A stretch of 44,972 nucleotides of DNA, taken from positions 1-44,972 of IMG/VR virus record IMGVR_UViG_3300035099_000176; one strand, given 5' to 3'. Positions 23,412-31,582 of this stretch are shown here, in pieces (positions within the stretch are counted from its first letter, which is position 1; each line of letters opens with the position of its first letter). The notes below the pieces were generated by a model. That model made no database searches. It saw only the letters and a program-made list of their open reading frames with translations, and was not told the origin of the DNA. The stretch comes from a virus. The translations under genes and the position numbers were made by a program.

Positions 23412-23786
23412 TTAGAATATCAGCACTGTCGCCGTTACCGTTGCTACGTCGCTCTTGAAGTACACCTTCGATTTTGTCCATGTTGACTTGTCCTCGTAAA
23501 TGTGGGCCGGCTTATCTTGACTTACGATCAATCTTCCATGAGGAATCTCTGGAAGATTGTGATCAACTTCAACTGGATCTCCTGGAGTGGCAGGTGTCGT
23601 AAATGTTCTAGGACAGACGAAAATGTTATCAGGAGATTCAGCATCTCCAAGCGAAAGTTGCCCATTTATCGCTAGATAAACCTGATTCAGACTATCGCTA
23701 ATCGCCTTAGCAAGCGATTCAAGATAGTCAGCGCTAACTTCCTCACCTTCGGGCCTTGGTAGAATTGAAAGCTTAGGAAGTTGCAA
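23412..23786 (-). CDS. Putative tail-associated protein
   Basis: 124 aa from TTG 23786 (GGGG upstream), overlapping the nozzle gene end by 14 bases. A helical N-terminus (YLESLAKAISDSLNQVYLAI) is followed by beta strands ending VATVTATVLIF, typical of small tail-fibre or needle-attached proteins. No firm family. Confidence 0.6.
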   Translation of the reverse strand: MQLPKLSILPRPEGEEVSADYLESLAKAISDSLNQVYLAINGQLSLGDAESPDNIFVCPRTFTTPATPGDPVEVDHNLPEIPHGRLIVSQDKPAHIYEDKSTWTKSKVYFKSDVATVTATVLIF

Positions 23787-25389
23787 GGTTATGCCCCATT
23801 CTGGAAATCCAGCCCCTTACACCTACAATCCTAAAATCCTTACTCTCGTTGTGTCTAATTCTAACTCCAATTGATTCAGCTGATATGATCTTGTCAGCAT
23901 ACGTTCTAAGAATTTTCCCCGGCTCCCCAACTGAGTTTAAGGGAACAGTCACCTCCTCCCAATTGTTTCCGCCATCAGTGGAGAATCCCACTAGAATATT
24001 GGTGCTTGATCCTGTATCCTTATACCTTATTTCGACACGCGATAGCAGAGTATTCAAACTCGGATCAGCAACAATATCTCCGAAATCGTAGATAGATTCT
24101 ATCGTTGAGCCTACATCAGTTTTAAGCAGGTCATCTTCTTCATAAACCTGACCGTCACTGCGTCCGATTAGAGTCGTAGGATAATTCTGAAGAACCACTC
24201 TTGAGTTCCACGGAATCTCAGAGTAATCCTCCCACATTCCTGGAGCAGTATCCCATGTCAAGTCTGAGCCTCTAGACGAGAACCCGATGCACTTAGATTC
24301 TCTTGGTCTCTTAGTCCATGTGTTGTCTCTTACATTCCAGCACCACTCTTGATTGTTATATGAGTCCGGACCCGTAGGTACTCCCCACCTGCACTCCTCG
24401 AACTCGTCAACATAATAGCCATAGATTTGACTTTGATACTGAGGGTTAATGTCAGAGAAGAATTGAGGTCTTATTCTATCTCCGATTGGCCTGTTGTGAA
24501 TCGTATCAACTACGTATATGTTATCAGCTCCAATGTAAACTAATTCTTGACCGAGGTTGATAACCCCAAGCGGAGCTATCGTTCCAGTAGCACCAACTAA
24601 CTGAGAGAATGAATAAGCAGGGCTAGATAGACCAGTCCTCTGGCCTATAAGAATTGTGCGTTCCTTGAAAACCACGATGTAATCAGCAACTTGATCTATC
24701 CAAATCACAAAATCTGGTGTATCATTTAGATCAATGTACCCACTACCAGCGCCGGTCCAATCAGTAATGTCGTCAAGAATACTCCATCTTATTCTATAAG
24801 GACTGTAGAAGGCACCTTCTTTGGTGTTTCCAATTACAAGCCTTCCCTGATGAGCAAGGCCGCACTTCGCTGGCGGACAATTCACGCTCACACGCTGAAA
24901 GAATCCAGATTCTCCATCATATACCATCACAGGATCAATACCCTGGCAGAAAACGAACTTATTTGCAATCTCAACTCCCCAGAATAAGTCAGTATCAGTC
25001 CCGCTGAGATCGCCTGATGGGGACTGGGGAATCTGAGTCCAGACATCGTCAACGAGCTTGTATAATCGCTTTGTAGATAACGCAAGAAGCTCAACAATAC
25101 CAGCGCTATTAGTATACTCGTCAATGCCCATTACAGCACTGTCAAGTTGATTCCCGAATAAGCGAGTCCCTGGCGACTTGCGAAGCTCAGATGCGTATAA
25201 GCGAACTCCAGAAGCTGTGATCGCTCCTCCAGAGGGAATCTGATCTCTAGGATGATCAAGTATAAGACCCTTGAGCGGAAAAGGTACATCAACAGGAATC
25301 AGCGAGGAGTCAACTGACTTCTGCTGGAATTGCCTTTTCCGGCTCGACGTGAATACTCCCCTGAGCCGGAGATAGCCTGCCTGAGGCAC
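23773..25389 (-). CDS. P22 gp10-like tail nozzle / stabilisation protein
   Basis: 538 aa from GTG 25389, which has AGGAG at 6 bases although it overlaps the upstream gene by 80. The sequence is repeated beta strands with regular Trp and Tyr (RLYKLVDDVWTQIP, FVFCQGIDPVMVYDG, RLVIGNT, VFKERTILIG), consistent with the beta-propeller nozzle of P22-like tails. It closes the portal-tail channel. Order relative to the gp4-like adaptor supports this. Confidence 0.7.
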   Translation of the reverse strand: MPQAGYLRLRGVFTSSRKRQFQQKSVDSSLIPVDVPFPLKGLILDHPRDQIPSGGAITASGVRLYASELRKSPGTRLFGNQLDSAVMGIDEYTNSAGIVELLALSTKRLYKLVDDVWTQIPQSPSGDLSGTDTDLFWGVEIANKFVFCQGIDPVMVYDGESGFFQRVSVNCPPAKCGLAHQGRLVIGNTKEGAFYSPYRIRWSILDDITDWTGAGSGYIDLNDTPDFVIWIDQVADYIVVFKERTILIGQRTGLSSPAYSFSQLVGATGTIAPLGVINLGQELVYIGADNIYVVDTIHNRPIGDRIRPQFFSDINPQYQSQIYGYYVDEFEECRWGVPTGPDSYNNQEWCWNVRDNTWTKRPRESKCIGFSSRGSDLTWDTAPGMWEDYSEIPWNSRVVLQNYPTTLIGRSDGQVYEEDDLLKTDVGSTIESIYDFGDIVADPSLNTLLSRVEIRYKDTGSSTNILVGFSTDGGNNWEEVTVPLNSVGEPGKILRTYADKIISAESIGVRIRHNESKDFRIVGVRGWISRMGHNLATS

Positions 25390-25612
25390 GAGATGCTCCT
25401 ACAACAAGGTTGCGAAGTGATTCAATAGCTTGAGTGCTACCTCTGTTGACTTGAGTGTTTTCTATTAGCAAGGTCGGAATCCATGACATAACGCAGTCCC
25501 ACTTATTTACTTGTTCTCCCGTATTAGGGTTATGTCCCAGAATAAGGCTCCAGAATTTGCACTTATCTTCGATGCAACTCTTAGAAAGTAGAGGGCAAAT
25601 CTGCTTTTTCAT
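25310..25612 (-). CDS. Small conserved Cys-rich phage protein
   Basis: 100 aa, with AAAGGA before ATG. N-terminal CPLLSKSCIEDKCKFW, then NPNTGEQVNKWDC and SWIPTLLIEN follow a pattern I recall from a small conserved phage protein (Cys cluster, N-P-x-T-G-E, W-D-C, LLIEN). The four or five Cys suggest a metal site. It lies between the collar-domain and nozzle genes. Function unknown. Confidence 0.7.
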   Translation of the reverse strand: MKKQICPLLSKSCIEDKCKFWSLILGHNPNTGEQVNKWDCVMSWIPTLLIENTQVNRGSTQAIESLRNLVVGASRASGRLSPAQGSIHVEPEKAIPAEVS

Positions 25613-25613
25613 T

Positions 25614-26282
25614 CTAGTCCTTTGTAGCCACGATTACATCAATATACTGAGGCTTAAATTCGGTTGTTGACAAGGAAACCGAGTGATGGTGAGCCGATCC
25701 CGAACCAGTCACATTATCTCCAGCCGCATCCTGAGCCATACTACTTTGTGTCTTTATTACTCCATCATTCATAGTACTAGTATATCCCCAGCCAGCCCGT
25801 GGTACTGAGTGGATGTGGGATGATTCATCTCCAGTGTTTCCACTGAGATTCTGAGCCGGCCACGCCGAGCTAAACGGAGAAGTTCCACCAGCACTTCCTC
25901 CAGCCCCACTAACTACTCTCAGCGCTTTATCATTTTGCGATGTATCCTGAGTCCACCCAACTGGAGCCGACGCTTGATAAAATACCATCTTCGTTCCTGG
26001 CGCGAATGGAAGATCATAATAAACTCCAGCGCCGGTAGCGAAGCTAACAAGCTTCTTATCAGTTGATATGTAAACTCTTCCCGCTTTATCTGCATCAGGT
26101 CTAGACGCATACAATCCGTTCGCTAGCTCGTGTGTCCCATCAAGTGGATCATCTCCAGATCGAGCGAAGCTGTGCTCTCTTGATAAGCGCTCTCCTATAG
26201 CAGCCTTCAAGCCTCTGATTTCATCATCACCGCCCCCGATAGGAGCGGTTCCTGCGGGAGATGACTCATTCCAAGTAGTCAT
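25614..26282 (-). CDS. Tail-collar domain protein
   Basis: 222 aa, with GGAGG before ATG. KMVFYQASAPVGWTQDTSQ is the phage tail-collar signature (Ala-Pro-x-Gly-Trp). The C-terminal half is rich in Gly, Ser and His with HIHSVPRAGWG and SAHHHSVSLSTTEFKPQYIDVIV, matching receptor-binding tail-fibre tips. N-terminal NESSPAGTAPIGGGDDEIRGLKAA-type sequence (split across residues 4-27) is typical of fibre heads. Likely a fibre or receptor-binding protein. Confidence 0.8.
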   Translation of the reverse strand: MTTWNESSPAGTAPIGGGDDEIRGLKAAIGERLSREHSFARSGDDPLDGTHELANGLYASRPDADKAGRVYISTDKKLVSFATGAGVYYDLPFAPGTKMVFYQASAPVGWTQDTSQNDKALRVVSGAGGSAGGTSPFSSAWPAQNLSGNTGDESSHIHSVPRAGWGYTSTMNDGVIKTQSSMAQDAAGDNVTGSGSAHHHSVSLSTTEFKPQYIDVIVATKD

Positions 26283-26285
26283 GAT

Positions 26286-26693
26286 TTAGCCTCCAACTGG
26301 TCCCACATGCCTCTCTTGCGCGCCTCTCACGGCTTGACGTACTTCCCCACGCATGAATGCGGTCAACTGCACTGCGTAGCGGTCTATGATTTCGGCCTGC
26401 GAAACAATCCCCCGCGAGACGCGCTCGCGGAGATCGAAGGCAAATGATTCTAGGATTCGAATGATGTAATCGTGCTCGAACGTATTGTTGTCAAAGTCGG
26501 TCATCACACCCCACGCCCGTGCCGTGGCCTTCAGCGCCCCAATTTCCACGCGGAGAGAGGCCACGTCGGCCCTGACCTCTTGGATTTCTTGGCGCTGCTC
26601 GCCCTGGACGCGGGAGATGTCCTCCAGGCGCGCTTTGATGTAGCCAAAGGCTGTCGTCTCATCCATATTTATCTCATCATCATGATCAACCAT
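26286..26693 (-). CDS. Coiled-coil tail or fibre-associated protein
   Basis: 135 aa from ATG 26693; ATG 26666 gives 126 aa. A central coiled coil (about 20-55, heptad-like VQGEQRQEIQEVRADVASL) is followed by a helical Arg-rich part. The codon use is more GC-rich than in neighbours. A 24-base tandem duplication provides two nearly identical start regions. It lies between the spike and collar genes; a trimeric chaperone or fibre part is possible. Confidence 0.55.
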   Translation of the reverse strand: MVDHDDEINMDETTAFGYIKARLEDISRVQGEQRQEIQEVRADVASLRVEIGALKATARAWGVMTDFDNNTFEHDYIIRILESFAFDLRERVSRGIVSQAEIIDRYAVQLTAFMRGEVRQAVRGAQERHVGPVGG

Positions 26694-26713
26694 ATTTATC
26701 TCATCATCATGAT
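26663..26713 (-). repeat. 24-bp tandem repeat covering two start codons
   Basis: CCATATTTATCTCATCATCA and the following TGAT occur at 26663-26686 and 26690-26713, period 27. On the minus strand each unit contains GATGATGAGATAAATATGG, so the translation start region is duplicated in frame. Confidence 0.85.
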
Positions 26714-28467
26714 GATATGCAAATAGCAGAAATAATATAGGTATTGCCAGCCGTTCCTGTATGAACCAAATAACCGCCCGACACTGTGAATGTTTGGGCA
26801 TCCCCAACAATTGCTGTCGAGGAGCGCAATGTTCCATCGTAGTAAAGTGACACCCAATATAACGATGTTTGAGATGTCTCTGACGCGCTGTGGGAATTGA
26901 CCAAGATTAAATAAGCTGATCCTCCTGCCCCTGTCGTTATAGGAAAAAGACTCTCGGCGGCTCCAGTGCTCGTGTAGCGCCAACTGTAAACACGCGTGAA
27001 CATCATTCCTTGGTATATACTAAGCAACCCGTTAATCCTTGTGTCCCCGGTAATACTAACGGTGCCGCTATAAGGATGACCGATATGCACACCAGTAAGC
27101 GTTCCAGTATAAGCGACAAGATGGTTATTCCAAGCGAAGGCAATCCCCGTATCATACGCGGGAGAAGGGTAATTCCAATGTGAGATGTACTTTCCATTGA
27201 AGTTCGTGCCGTCGTTATTTGTAAAAGTGACGCTCTGGCTCCCCGCCATCTCAAAAATATACGAGTTTCCAGTTCCATTTAGATTAACGTAATTTCCGTT
27301 AAATTCTGTGACGTAGTCACCAATTATACCTCCTGGGTCTGTGTGCAAGACAATCAAATATGTCATGTCGTTGCGTTCAAACCAATTCAGGCGCGTGAAA
27401 TGGACATCCGACAATCCGGCAAGGTCTACTACGCTTGTGCCGGCATTTTCCTCCCAATCATTGTGTTCAAACCACCAGCCAAAGCCCACACTAGCGTAAA
27501 CAGACTGGTTAGTTCTTGCCTGGTAAAACCTATTGTCCGCGATGACAACCGAATTCGAGGTATTTCCAGTAACATTTCCTTTTGAGTATATGTGCCGATT
27601 GTTCGTGGTTGGCGTACCATGCCATCCAAAGGTATTATAGTCAATAGTTGTAAGAATGAGATTTGCATAGATTCCCTCCGTTAGGCTTGCGTAGAAAACA
27701 TTATGGTGAATGTGTGACGCCGCAAGATAATCATATGGAGACGTTGCGCCACCCATTGTTCCACTACTGCGAATTGCATAACCGTTTCCAGTGAAAGTGA
27801 GATGGTCTATCTCGACGTCGGTTAACGTGGTTCCCGACGTCCAAGTGAGCGCCGCATACCCAGCGGTTGTCTGTAGAACCGACGAGCCATTTTGCGCAGC
27901 GCCACTTATCCTCATATAGTTATGAATGTTAACATTCCTGATCGCATACGTTCCCGCTGAAACAAATAGCGGGACATTGAAAGCATCTGCCGCATCTACT
28001 GCTGCTTGAAATTGTGTGCTTACATCCGTTGCCCCAGTCAAGTCAGACACGAAATCAGCCGTATCAACCCAGCCAGTAATAGAGTGCCACACTGTGCCTG
28101 TGTCTATCCATACCCCGCGAATATTATCCGTCACCCGCGCCAGCCGACCGGCGGTGCCAGCGGGGGGGAGGCCAGTATATGTGTAGGACTCCAGCTTGGG
28201 ATCTGTAGCGGTTACCGTACCGCTATCAGTGCGAAGGGTGCCAGTGCCAGCCGCGACGCCTGGCGGGAGGCCCGATGCTACCCACGCTCCCGCATGATAG
28301 ACTTTCCAGTTCCCGTTGTTGTCGCCGCACCATGTTTGATCGTTGACAGGACTTAGAGTGGTGCAGTCAATGCCGGTGAAGACGCCGACATCGGCGGCGA
28401 AAGTGAAATCTGCTAAAAACGCCAGGAAGAGGAAAACAAAACCGAAACAACGAAGAAACTTGCTCAT
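26707..28467 (-). CDS. Parallel beta-helix spike-like protein with a signal peptide
   Basis: 586 aa from ATG 28467 (AGGAGG upstream; the frame is open to 28620). Residues 1-25 are a Sec-type signal: basic start, FGFVFLFLAFLADF core, likely cleavage after FTFA. Then comes a small domain (about 28-75), the GLPPG linker, and a right-handed beta-helix (about 165-450) with repeated turns such as VEIDHLTFTGNGY, SHIHHNVFY and VVIADNRFY. Such domains cleave or bind surface glycans. A signal peptide is not expected on an assembled tailspike, so it may be secreted, or the N-terminus may be misread. Confidence 0.75.
   Translation of the reverse strand: MSKFLRCFGFVFLFLAFLADFTFAADVGVFTGIDCTTLSPVNDQTWCGDNNGNWKVYHAGAWVASGLPPGVAAGTGTLRTDSGTVTATDPKLESYTYTGLPPAGTAGRLARVTDNIRGVWIDTGTVWHSITGWVDTADFVSDLTGATDVSTQFQAAVDAADAFNVPLFVSAGTYAIRNVNIHNYMRISGAAQNGSSVLQTTAGYAALTWTSGTTLTDVEIDHLTFTGNGYAIRSSGTMGGATSPYDYLAASHIHHNVFYASLTEGIYANLILTTIDYNTFGWHGTPTTNNRHIYSKGNVTGNTSNSVVIADNRFYQARTNQSVYASVGFGWWFEHNDWEENAGTSVVDLAGLSDVHFTRLNWFERNDMTYLIVLHTDPGGIIGDYVTEFNGNYVNLNGTGNSYIFEMAGSQSVTFTNNDGTNFNGKYISHWNYPSPAYDTGIAFAWNNHLVAYTGTLTGVHIGHPYSGTVSITGDTRINGLLSIYQGMMFTRVYSWRYTSTGAAESLFPITTGAGGSAYLILVNSHSASETSQTSLYWVSLYYDGTLRSSTAIVGDAQTFTVSGGYLVHTGTAGNTYIISAICISS
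28413..28429. repeat. Dispersed repeat CTAAAAACGCCAGGAAG, copy 2
   Basis: Exact match to 14495-14511. Here it encodes, on the minus strand, part of the spike signal peptide (VFLFLAFLA). Confidence 0.6.
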
Positions 28468-28469
28468 AC

Positions 28470-29249
28470 CTACCTCCTGATAGCAACAACTCGAGCAGTC
28501 CCTCCTCCGGGAGGGGCAGCAGTCGGAAACGCCATTGAGAAACCAGAACTTGAATAAGCAGTGAGATACGCTGCTCCAGCATTCCAGGAAGCAACTGCGA
28601 TTGGAATGTAAAAATTGCAACTAGATTCCAATGTCACAGAAAAACTCCTGTTTCCTTCTGAAATGCTAAATGATCCTGAGTATATTACATTCTCAGACGA
28701 GAGCTTGTCAAAAGCGTCAAGAATGAGACTATAGAGCCCAGGAATCTTCCAGTCCACCTGGTCATAATCAAGGACTCTAGCCGAGAAAACCGTCACCCAC
28801 CTTTTATCTGATTCATCTCCGACATTTATCTGAAGCTTTAGAAATCCAAGCTCGGACCTAATACGAATCCTTCTACCATCGAGACCATCATCAAGGAAAT
28901 TGATTGTAGGTTGACTATTTTCTAGATCTCTTGAACCATCCTTATAGAAAAACTTAGAGTCACTAGTTAGAGGAGGAGAAGATATAGGATCAAAAAGAAT
29001 TACATCTTGAATGGTTCTGGAGACGAGTCCATTTGAAATCTTAATGTCATATGCTCCATCTGGTGCATAGAAGTAGAATTCGCCATAATAGTCAGCCGAG
29101 AATGGATTCCCAAGTGAAACTGTGCCAAATCTTTCGGCATATAAGTTCGCTTTTGTCTGGGTATCTCTCAGGTATACAGTTATTGAGGCTCCAGGAACAA
29201 CTGAGAGAGAAGGAGCATTTAGGATCGCTACACCTTGGTATCTTTGCAC
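28470..29249 (-). CDS. Probable tail fibre / baseplate-like protein
   Basis: 259 aa from GTG 29249, preceded by AGAGGAAT. N-terminal part (5-80) resembles fibre attachment domains: ITVYLRDTQTKANLYAERFG, then GNPFSADYYGEFYFYAPDGAYDI. The rest is beta-rich and ends with PPGGGTARVVAIRR. It is followed three bases later by the spike gene, and probably anchors fibres or spikes to the tail. Confidence 0.65.
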   Translation of the reverse strand: MQRYQGVAILNAPSLSVVPGASITVYLRDTQTKANLYAERFGTVSLGNPFSADYYGEFYFYAPDGAYDIKISNGLVSRTIQDVILFDPISSPPLTSDSKFFYKDGSRDLENSQPTINFLDDGLDGRRIRIRSELGFLKLQINVGDESDKRWVTVFSARVLDYDQVDWKIPGLYSLILDAFDKLSSENVIYSGSFSISEGNRSFSVTLESSCNFYIPIAVASWNAGAAYLTAYSSSGFSMAFPTAAPPGGGTARVVAIRR

Positions 29250-29250
29250 A

Positions 29251-29418
29251 TTATTCCTCTGAGGTCCAACCGACAACAGGGACTGATGAAGGCTGAATAT
29301 TCTCAGAAAAAATTGGTACTAGCTTAACATCCCATCCGGGATCAGCAGCGCTCACCGATGATTCGATGAATGTGGAAATGTCTAATATAGCGCTCCAGTT
29401 AGGATTAGCAGCGCTCAT
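29251..29418 (-). CDS. Small tail-module protein
   Basis: 55 aa. ATG overlaps the adaptor stop (ATGA), and its TAA is followed immediately by the fibre GTG start. Contains ILDISTFIESSVSAADPGW and ends GWTSEE. No family recognised. The tight coupling suggests a small tail-assembly protein. Confidence 0.6.
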   Translation of the reverse strand: MSAANPNWSAILDISTFIESSVSAADPGWDVKLVPIFSENIQPSSVPVVGWTSEE

Positions 29419-30029
29419 CTACCAATCCTCACGCCAAGAGGCTGATCTAAGTCCTCATCATCTATCGCATGAGGCTCAGTGAGTGAGTTGACAAACTCGA
29501 GATAATCTGCTTTAGCTTTCTCAGCCTTATCATATTCACCAATTCTATTCAAAACTCGATATATCGCGCCGAGAACAACTGCCTCATCCCACTCGCTTGG
29601 AGTGAGAAACTTCTGAGAGCCAGAAACACTTTCAATTCGCTTAGCATATCTTAATGTAATCAGATTCGCCGCAGTAGGAGTCGCGTCAATCTCGAAGTAC
29701 GATCCAAATCTCGCATATCTAGTTGGATTTCCACTGGGGAAAGTTTTCATCTGATCAAATGCTCGATAATCAAACTTCTCAAGCTTAATCCCGTTGGTTT
29801 CGTCTCTCAGATCTAGAATCACCCTCAAATCGGAGGGCAGCAGATAGCGCCTAGATCCGATTACAAGATTCCCCTGGACGATAGCTTCCAACTCGTAGTG
29901 CCTAAATGATGTAGCGATATTTCTATACGCGGCATTGACAGCGAAGCTAATTCTATCATCAACATCAGTGCGATTTCCAAGCGCTACCTTCACTTCATCA
30001 AATGCTTCGCTATACGTAAGATCGCCCAT
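29415..30029 (-). CDS. gp4-like head-tail adaptor protein
   Basis: 204 aa from ATG 29029+1000 (position 30029; GGAG upstream, TGATG overlap with the gene before). Pattern of podovirus adaptors: N-terminal helix TYSEAFDEVKVALGNR, then VNAAYRNIATSFRHYELE, YLLPSDLRVILDLRD and a C-terminal LTPSEWDEAVVLGAIYRV followed by a helical tail. It would form a ring below the portal. Family call is by pattern and position. Confidence 0.7.
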   Translation of the reverse strand: MGDLTYSEAFDEVKVALGNRTDVDDRISFAVNAAYRNIATSFRHYELEAIVQGNLVIGSRRYLLPSDLRVILDLRDETNGIKLEKFDYRAFDQMKTFPSGNPTRYARFGSYFEIDATPTAANLITLRYAKRIESVSGSQKFLTPSEWDEAVVLGAIYRVLNRIGEYDKAEKAKADYLEFVNSLTEPHAIDDEDLDQPLGVRIGR

Positions 30030-30262
30030 CACTCCACCAATTCATTCTGAGTCGGCTCTGGATAGTAGCCTTCTCTGCTAGGAAGCTTGATCCGCTTGAA
30101 CTCGGCATCATATCCAGAAATATCCGCACAGTTGGATGTGCCGGGACCACTGCACACAAGAATCCCATTTTGACGCCTTAGGAGTCCCATAGGAAAGTCA
30201 AATCCGCATCTAGCGCACTCTCTCCAAGCTTGTCCACTCGGCCTTCTACCTGATTGCTTCAT
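30029..30262 (-). CDS. Small zinc-finger protein
   Basis: 77 aa. CARCGFDFP (C-x2-C) and LVCSGPGTSNC supply a probable zinc site. Similar small Cys proteins lie beside adaptor genes in many phages. It begins directly at the TAA of the lipoprotein gene and ends in a TGATG overlap with the adaptor. Confidence 0.65.
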   Translation of the reverse strand: MKQSGRRPSGQAWRECARCGFDFPMGLLRRQNGILVCSGPGTSNCADISGYDAEFKRIKLPSREGYYPEPTQNELVE

Positions 30263-30561
30263 TTAGTTTGACACTCCTCGTCGGTTCCGCCAAGTGCTAA
30301 GCAAGCAGATTTAAGCTCTCTCACAACTGCCTTCCAATCATCTTCGAGTAGAGTGACGCAACTTCCCAACTTCTTCATTACTATACCATCAACATTAACA
30401 GCAATTACGCACTCACTCGGCTCGGTCGCCGCGTTCAGGACTGGAATCTTTACCTTGTAGTTCGATGCGACCTGCGCCTGGACGCACCCTAAGGCTAGCG
30501 CCACCGTCAGGACTAGCAGCAGCACTAGCCTTCCACTCAAGAGCCCTCCTAGCCGCAGCAT
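30259..30561 (-). CDS. Lipoprotein, possible outer-membrane spanin
   Basis: 100 aa from ATG 30561 (AGGAGG upstream). The hydrophobic leader VLLLVLTVALALGC carries a lipobox with Cys near residue 26. The mature part is about 74 residues with three more Cys. It overlaps the 90-aa gene in another frame by 149 bases, an arrangement typical of Rz/Rz1 pairs, and the holin lies just upstream. The mature part lacks the usual Pro-rich linker, so the spanin call is tentative. Confidence 0.55.
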   Translation of the reverse strand: MLRLGGLLSGRLVLLLVLTVALALGCVQAQVASNYKVKIPVLNAATEPSECVIAVNVDGIVMKKLGSCVTLLEDDWKAVVRELKSACLALGGTDEECQTK

Positions 30562-30685
30562 TCCCAACCTCCTCAAGCTGAAGAAGCAGCTCTAATCTAG
30601 CCTCGTTTTTCACGTCCAGTCTCTGCAGCCAGGCTTGCAGAAACTTAAGTGCGATCGACGCAAGGACTTCGCCTAGTGCGCCCAT
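30413..30685 (-). CDS. Possible inner spanin-like protein
   Basis: 90 aa, with GAGG before ATG 30685. N-terminal hydrophobic helix (LGEVLASIALKFLQAWL, residues 4-20), then a coiled-coil-like stretch (about 22-55) and a Gly/Arg tail. A membrane anchor plus coiled coil is the inner-spanin plan, but the hydrophobic part is short. Placed after the holin and overlapping the lipoprotein. Confidence 0.5.
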   Translation of the reverse strand: MGALGEVLASIALKFLQAWLQRLDVKNEARLELLLQLEEVGNAAARRALEWKASAAASPDGGASLRVRPGAGRIELQGKDSSPERGDRAE

Positions 30686-30697
30686 GAAAACCTCGTC

Positions 30698-30714
30698 TGT
30701 TCAACCCGCGAACA
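30698..30714. promoter_or_regulatory. 17-bp dyad TGTTC-N7-GAACA, copy 3
   Basis: TGTTCAACCCGCGAACA, one base different from the copy at 17508. It lies between the holin stop and the spanin-like start codon, and would be read through by late transcripts. Confidence 0.65.
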
Positions 30715-30720
30715 GTTGAA

Positions 30721-30897
30721 CTAATGCCCGCCGTCGCTAGCGGAAATCAGGCCAATGCCAGCTAGAGCTGCGAGAACAGCTGGAATGTCCTGAGATCCAA
30801 TTGCTGAGAACCCTCCAGTCAGAACATGGTACGCCGCGGTAAGAATCGCAATCGCCAGAGTCAAATAGCCTGCCACAGTCGTCTTGGGATTCTTCAT
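30721..30897 (-). CDS. Holin, two-helix type
   Basis: 58 aa. Strong AAGGAGAT site, and ATGA overlap with the gene before. The start MKNPKTTVAGYLTLAIAIL and the end PAVLAALAGIGLISASDGGH match the small two-helix holin-like proteins of many phages (KTTVAGY, then IP-x-LAALAGIGL, ending SDGGH). Membrane helices at about 8-25 and 36-52. It would permeabilise the inner membrane at lysis. Confidence 0.75.
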   Translation of the reverse strand: MKNPKTTVAGYLTLAIAILTAAYHVLTGGFSAIGSQDIPAVLAALAGIGLISASDGGH

Positions 30898-31331
30898 TTC
30901 CTATCTCCTTTCTCAAGAGTGTGCTTCCTGACCAAGGTTTTCACATTCCCTGACCAGAAGCGATTAAGGCCCTTAGGATCGTTAGATGCATTAGGAGGAG
31001 CCCAGATTGAAGCGAGAACATCTATGAACTCGTCGGTTACAATTAGAACTTTAGGAGTTGATTCGCCAGTCCAAGGGTCTAAGCTATCAGTGACCTTTAC
31101 AGAGAAGACCTTAATTTTTCCAGCTTGCTCATCTGCAATGCGCCTCACAGTTTTGCAAGCGCGAGCAAGAGCAACCTCAAATGAATCCACGTCAGGCATT
31201 GAACATTTTACAGCTTTTATGAAAGCATCAGGACCGCCTTCGGCTTCTACCATAGCCTCTAAAAGTGGCGTGAAAGGATTCAGGTAGAAGTCGCAAGCTT
31301 CCGAGATCAATTTCTTGGCGTCACTGTCCAT
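30894..31331 (-). CDS. Lysis-module protein, possible muralytic enzyme
   Basis: 145 aa from ATG 31331 (GGAGA upstream). Features are AMVEAEGGPDAF (an EGG motif, about 26-37), CSMPDVDSFEVALARACKTV, and near the end VLASIWAPPNASNDPKGLN-type sequence (about 109-127). Phage proteins of this plan sit next to holins. The Glu of EGG could be a glycosidase catalyst. No endolysin is otherwise obvious in the genome, which makes this the best candidate, but the evidence is weak. Confidence 0.5.
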   Translation of the reverse strand: MDSDAKKLISEACDFYLNPFTPLLEAMVEAEGGPDAFIKAVKCSMPDVDSFEVALARACKTVRRIADEQAGKIKVFSVKVTDSLDPWTGESTPKVLIVTDEFIDVLASIWAPPNASNDPKGLNRFWSGNVKTLVRKHTLEKGDRK

Positions 31332-31582
31332 CAATCTCTCCTTGCCAAGTAGAAATCTTTTATTGACTTCAAAATCTCCGTATTCTCCTTTACCGCCAGC
31401 CTAAACTCGGTTATTGCCTCAGTATTTTTTATCACGTTTTCCATGAGAAGATCTCTTGAGTTAGCTAGAGCCTTAGACCCGTTGAGGACATCCCTCCGAT
31501 AAAAGTAGAAAACCACTCCAGCCAATATTCCTCCCACACCCAGCGGAGATAGGAGTTTAAGAATCTCAAAAGTCTCGTTCAT
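31331..31582 (-). CDS. Membrane protein with coiled coil, BhlA/UviB-like
   Basis: 83 aa. One membrane helix (PLGVGGILAGVVFYFY, residues 13-28), a basic turn (RRD), then a helical tail with ENVIKNTEAITEFRLAVKENT. This is the plan of BhlA/UviB holin-like proteins. Lies in the lysis cluster; ATGA overlap upstream. Could be a second holin or an antiholin. Confidence 0.6.
   Translation of the reverse strand: MNETFEILKLLSPLGVGGILAGVVFYFYRRDVLNGSKALANSRDLLMENVIKNTEAITEFRLAVKENTEILKSIKDFYLARRD

Noticed and set aside
25614-26282. Diversity-generating retroelement target in the collar-domain fibre gene
   Set aside because: No reverse transcriptase gene and no second near-copy (template repeat) of the variable end was seen.
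30826-31287. Plus-strand 153-codon open frame opposite the lysis genes
   Set aside because: It is antisense to three overlapping genes with good ribosome sites and shows no protein-like features.
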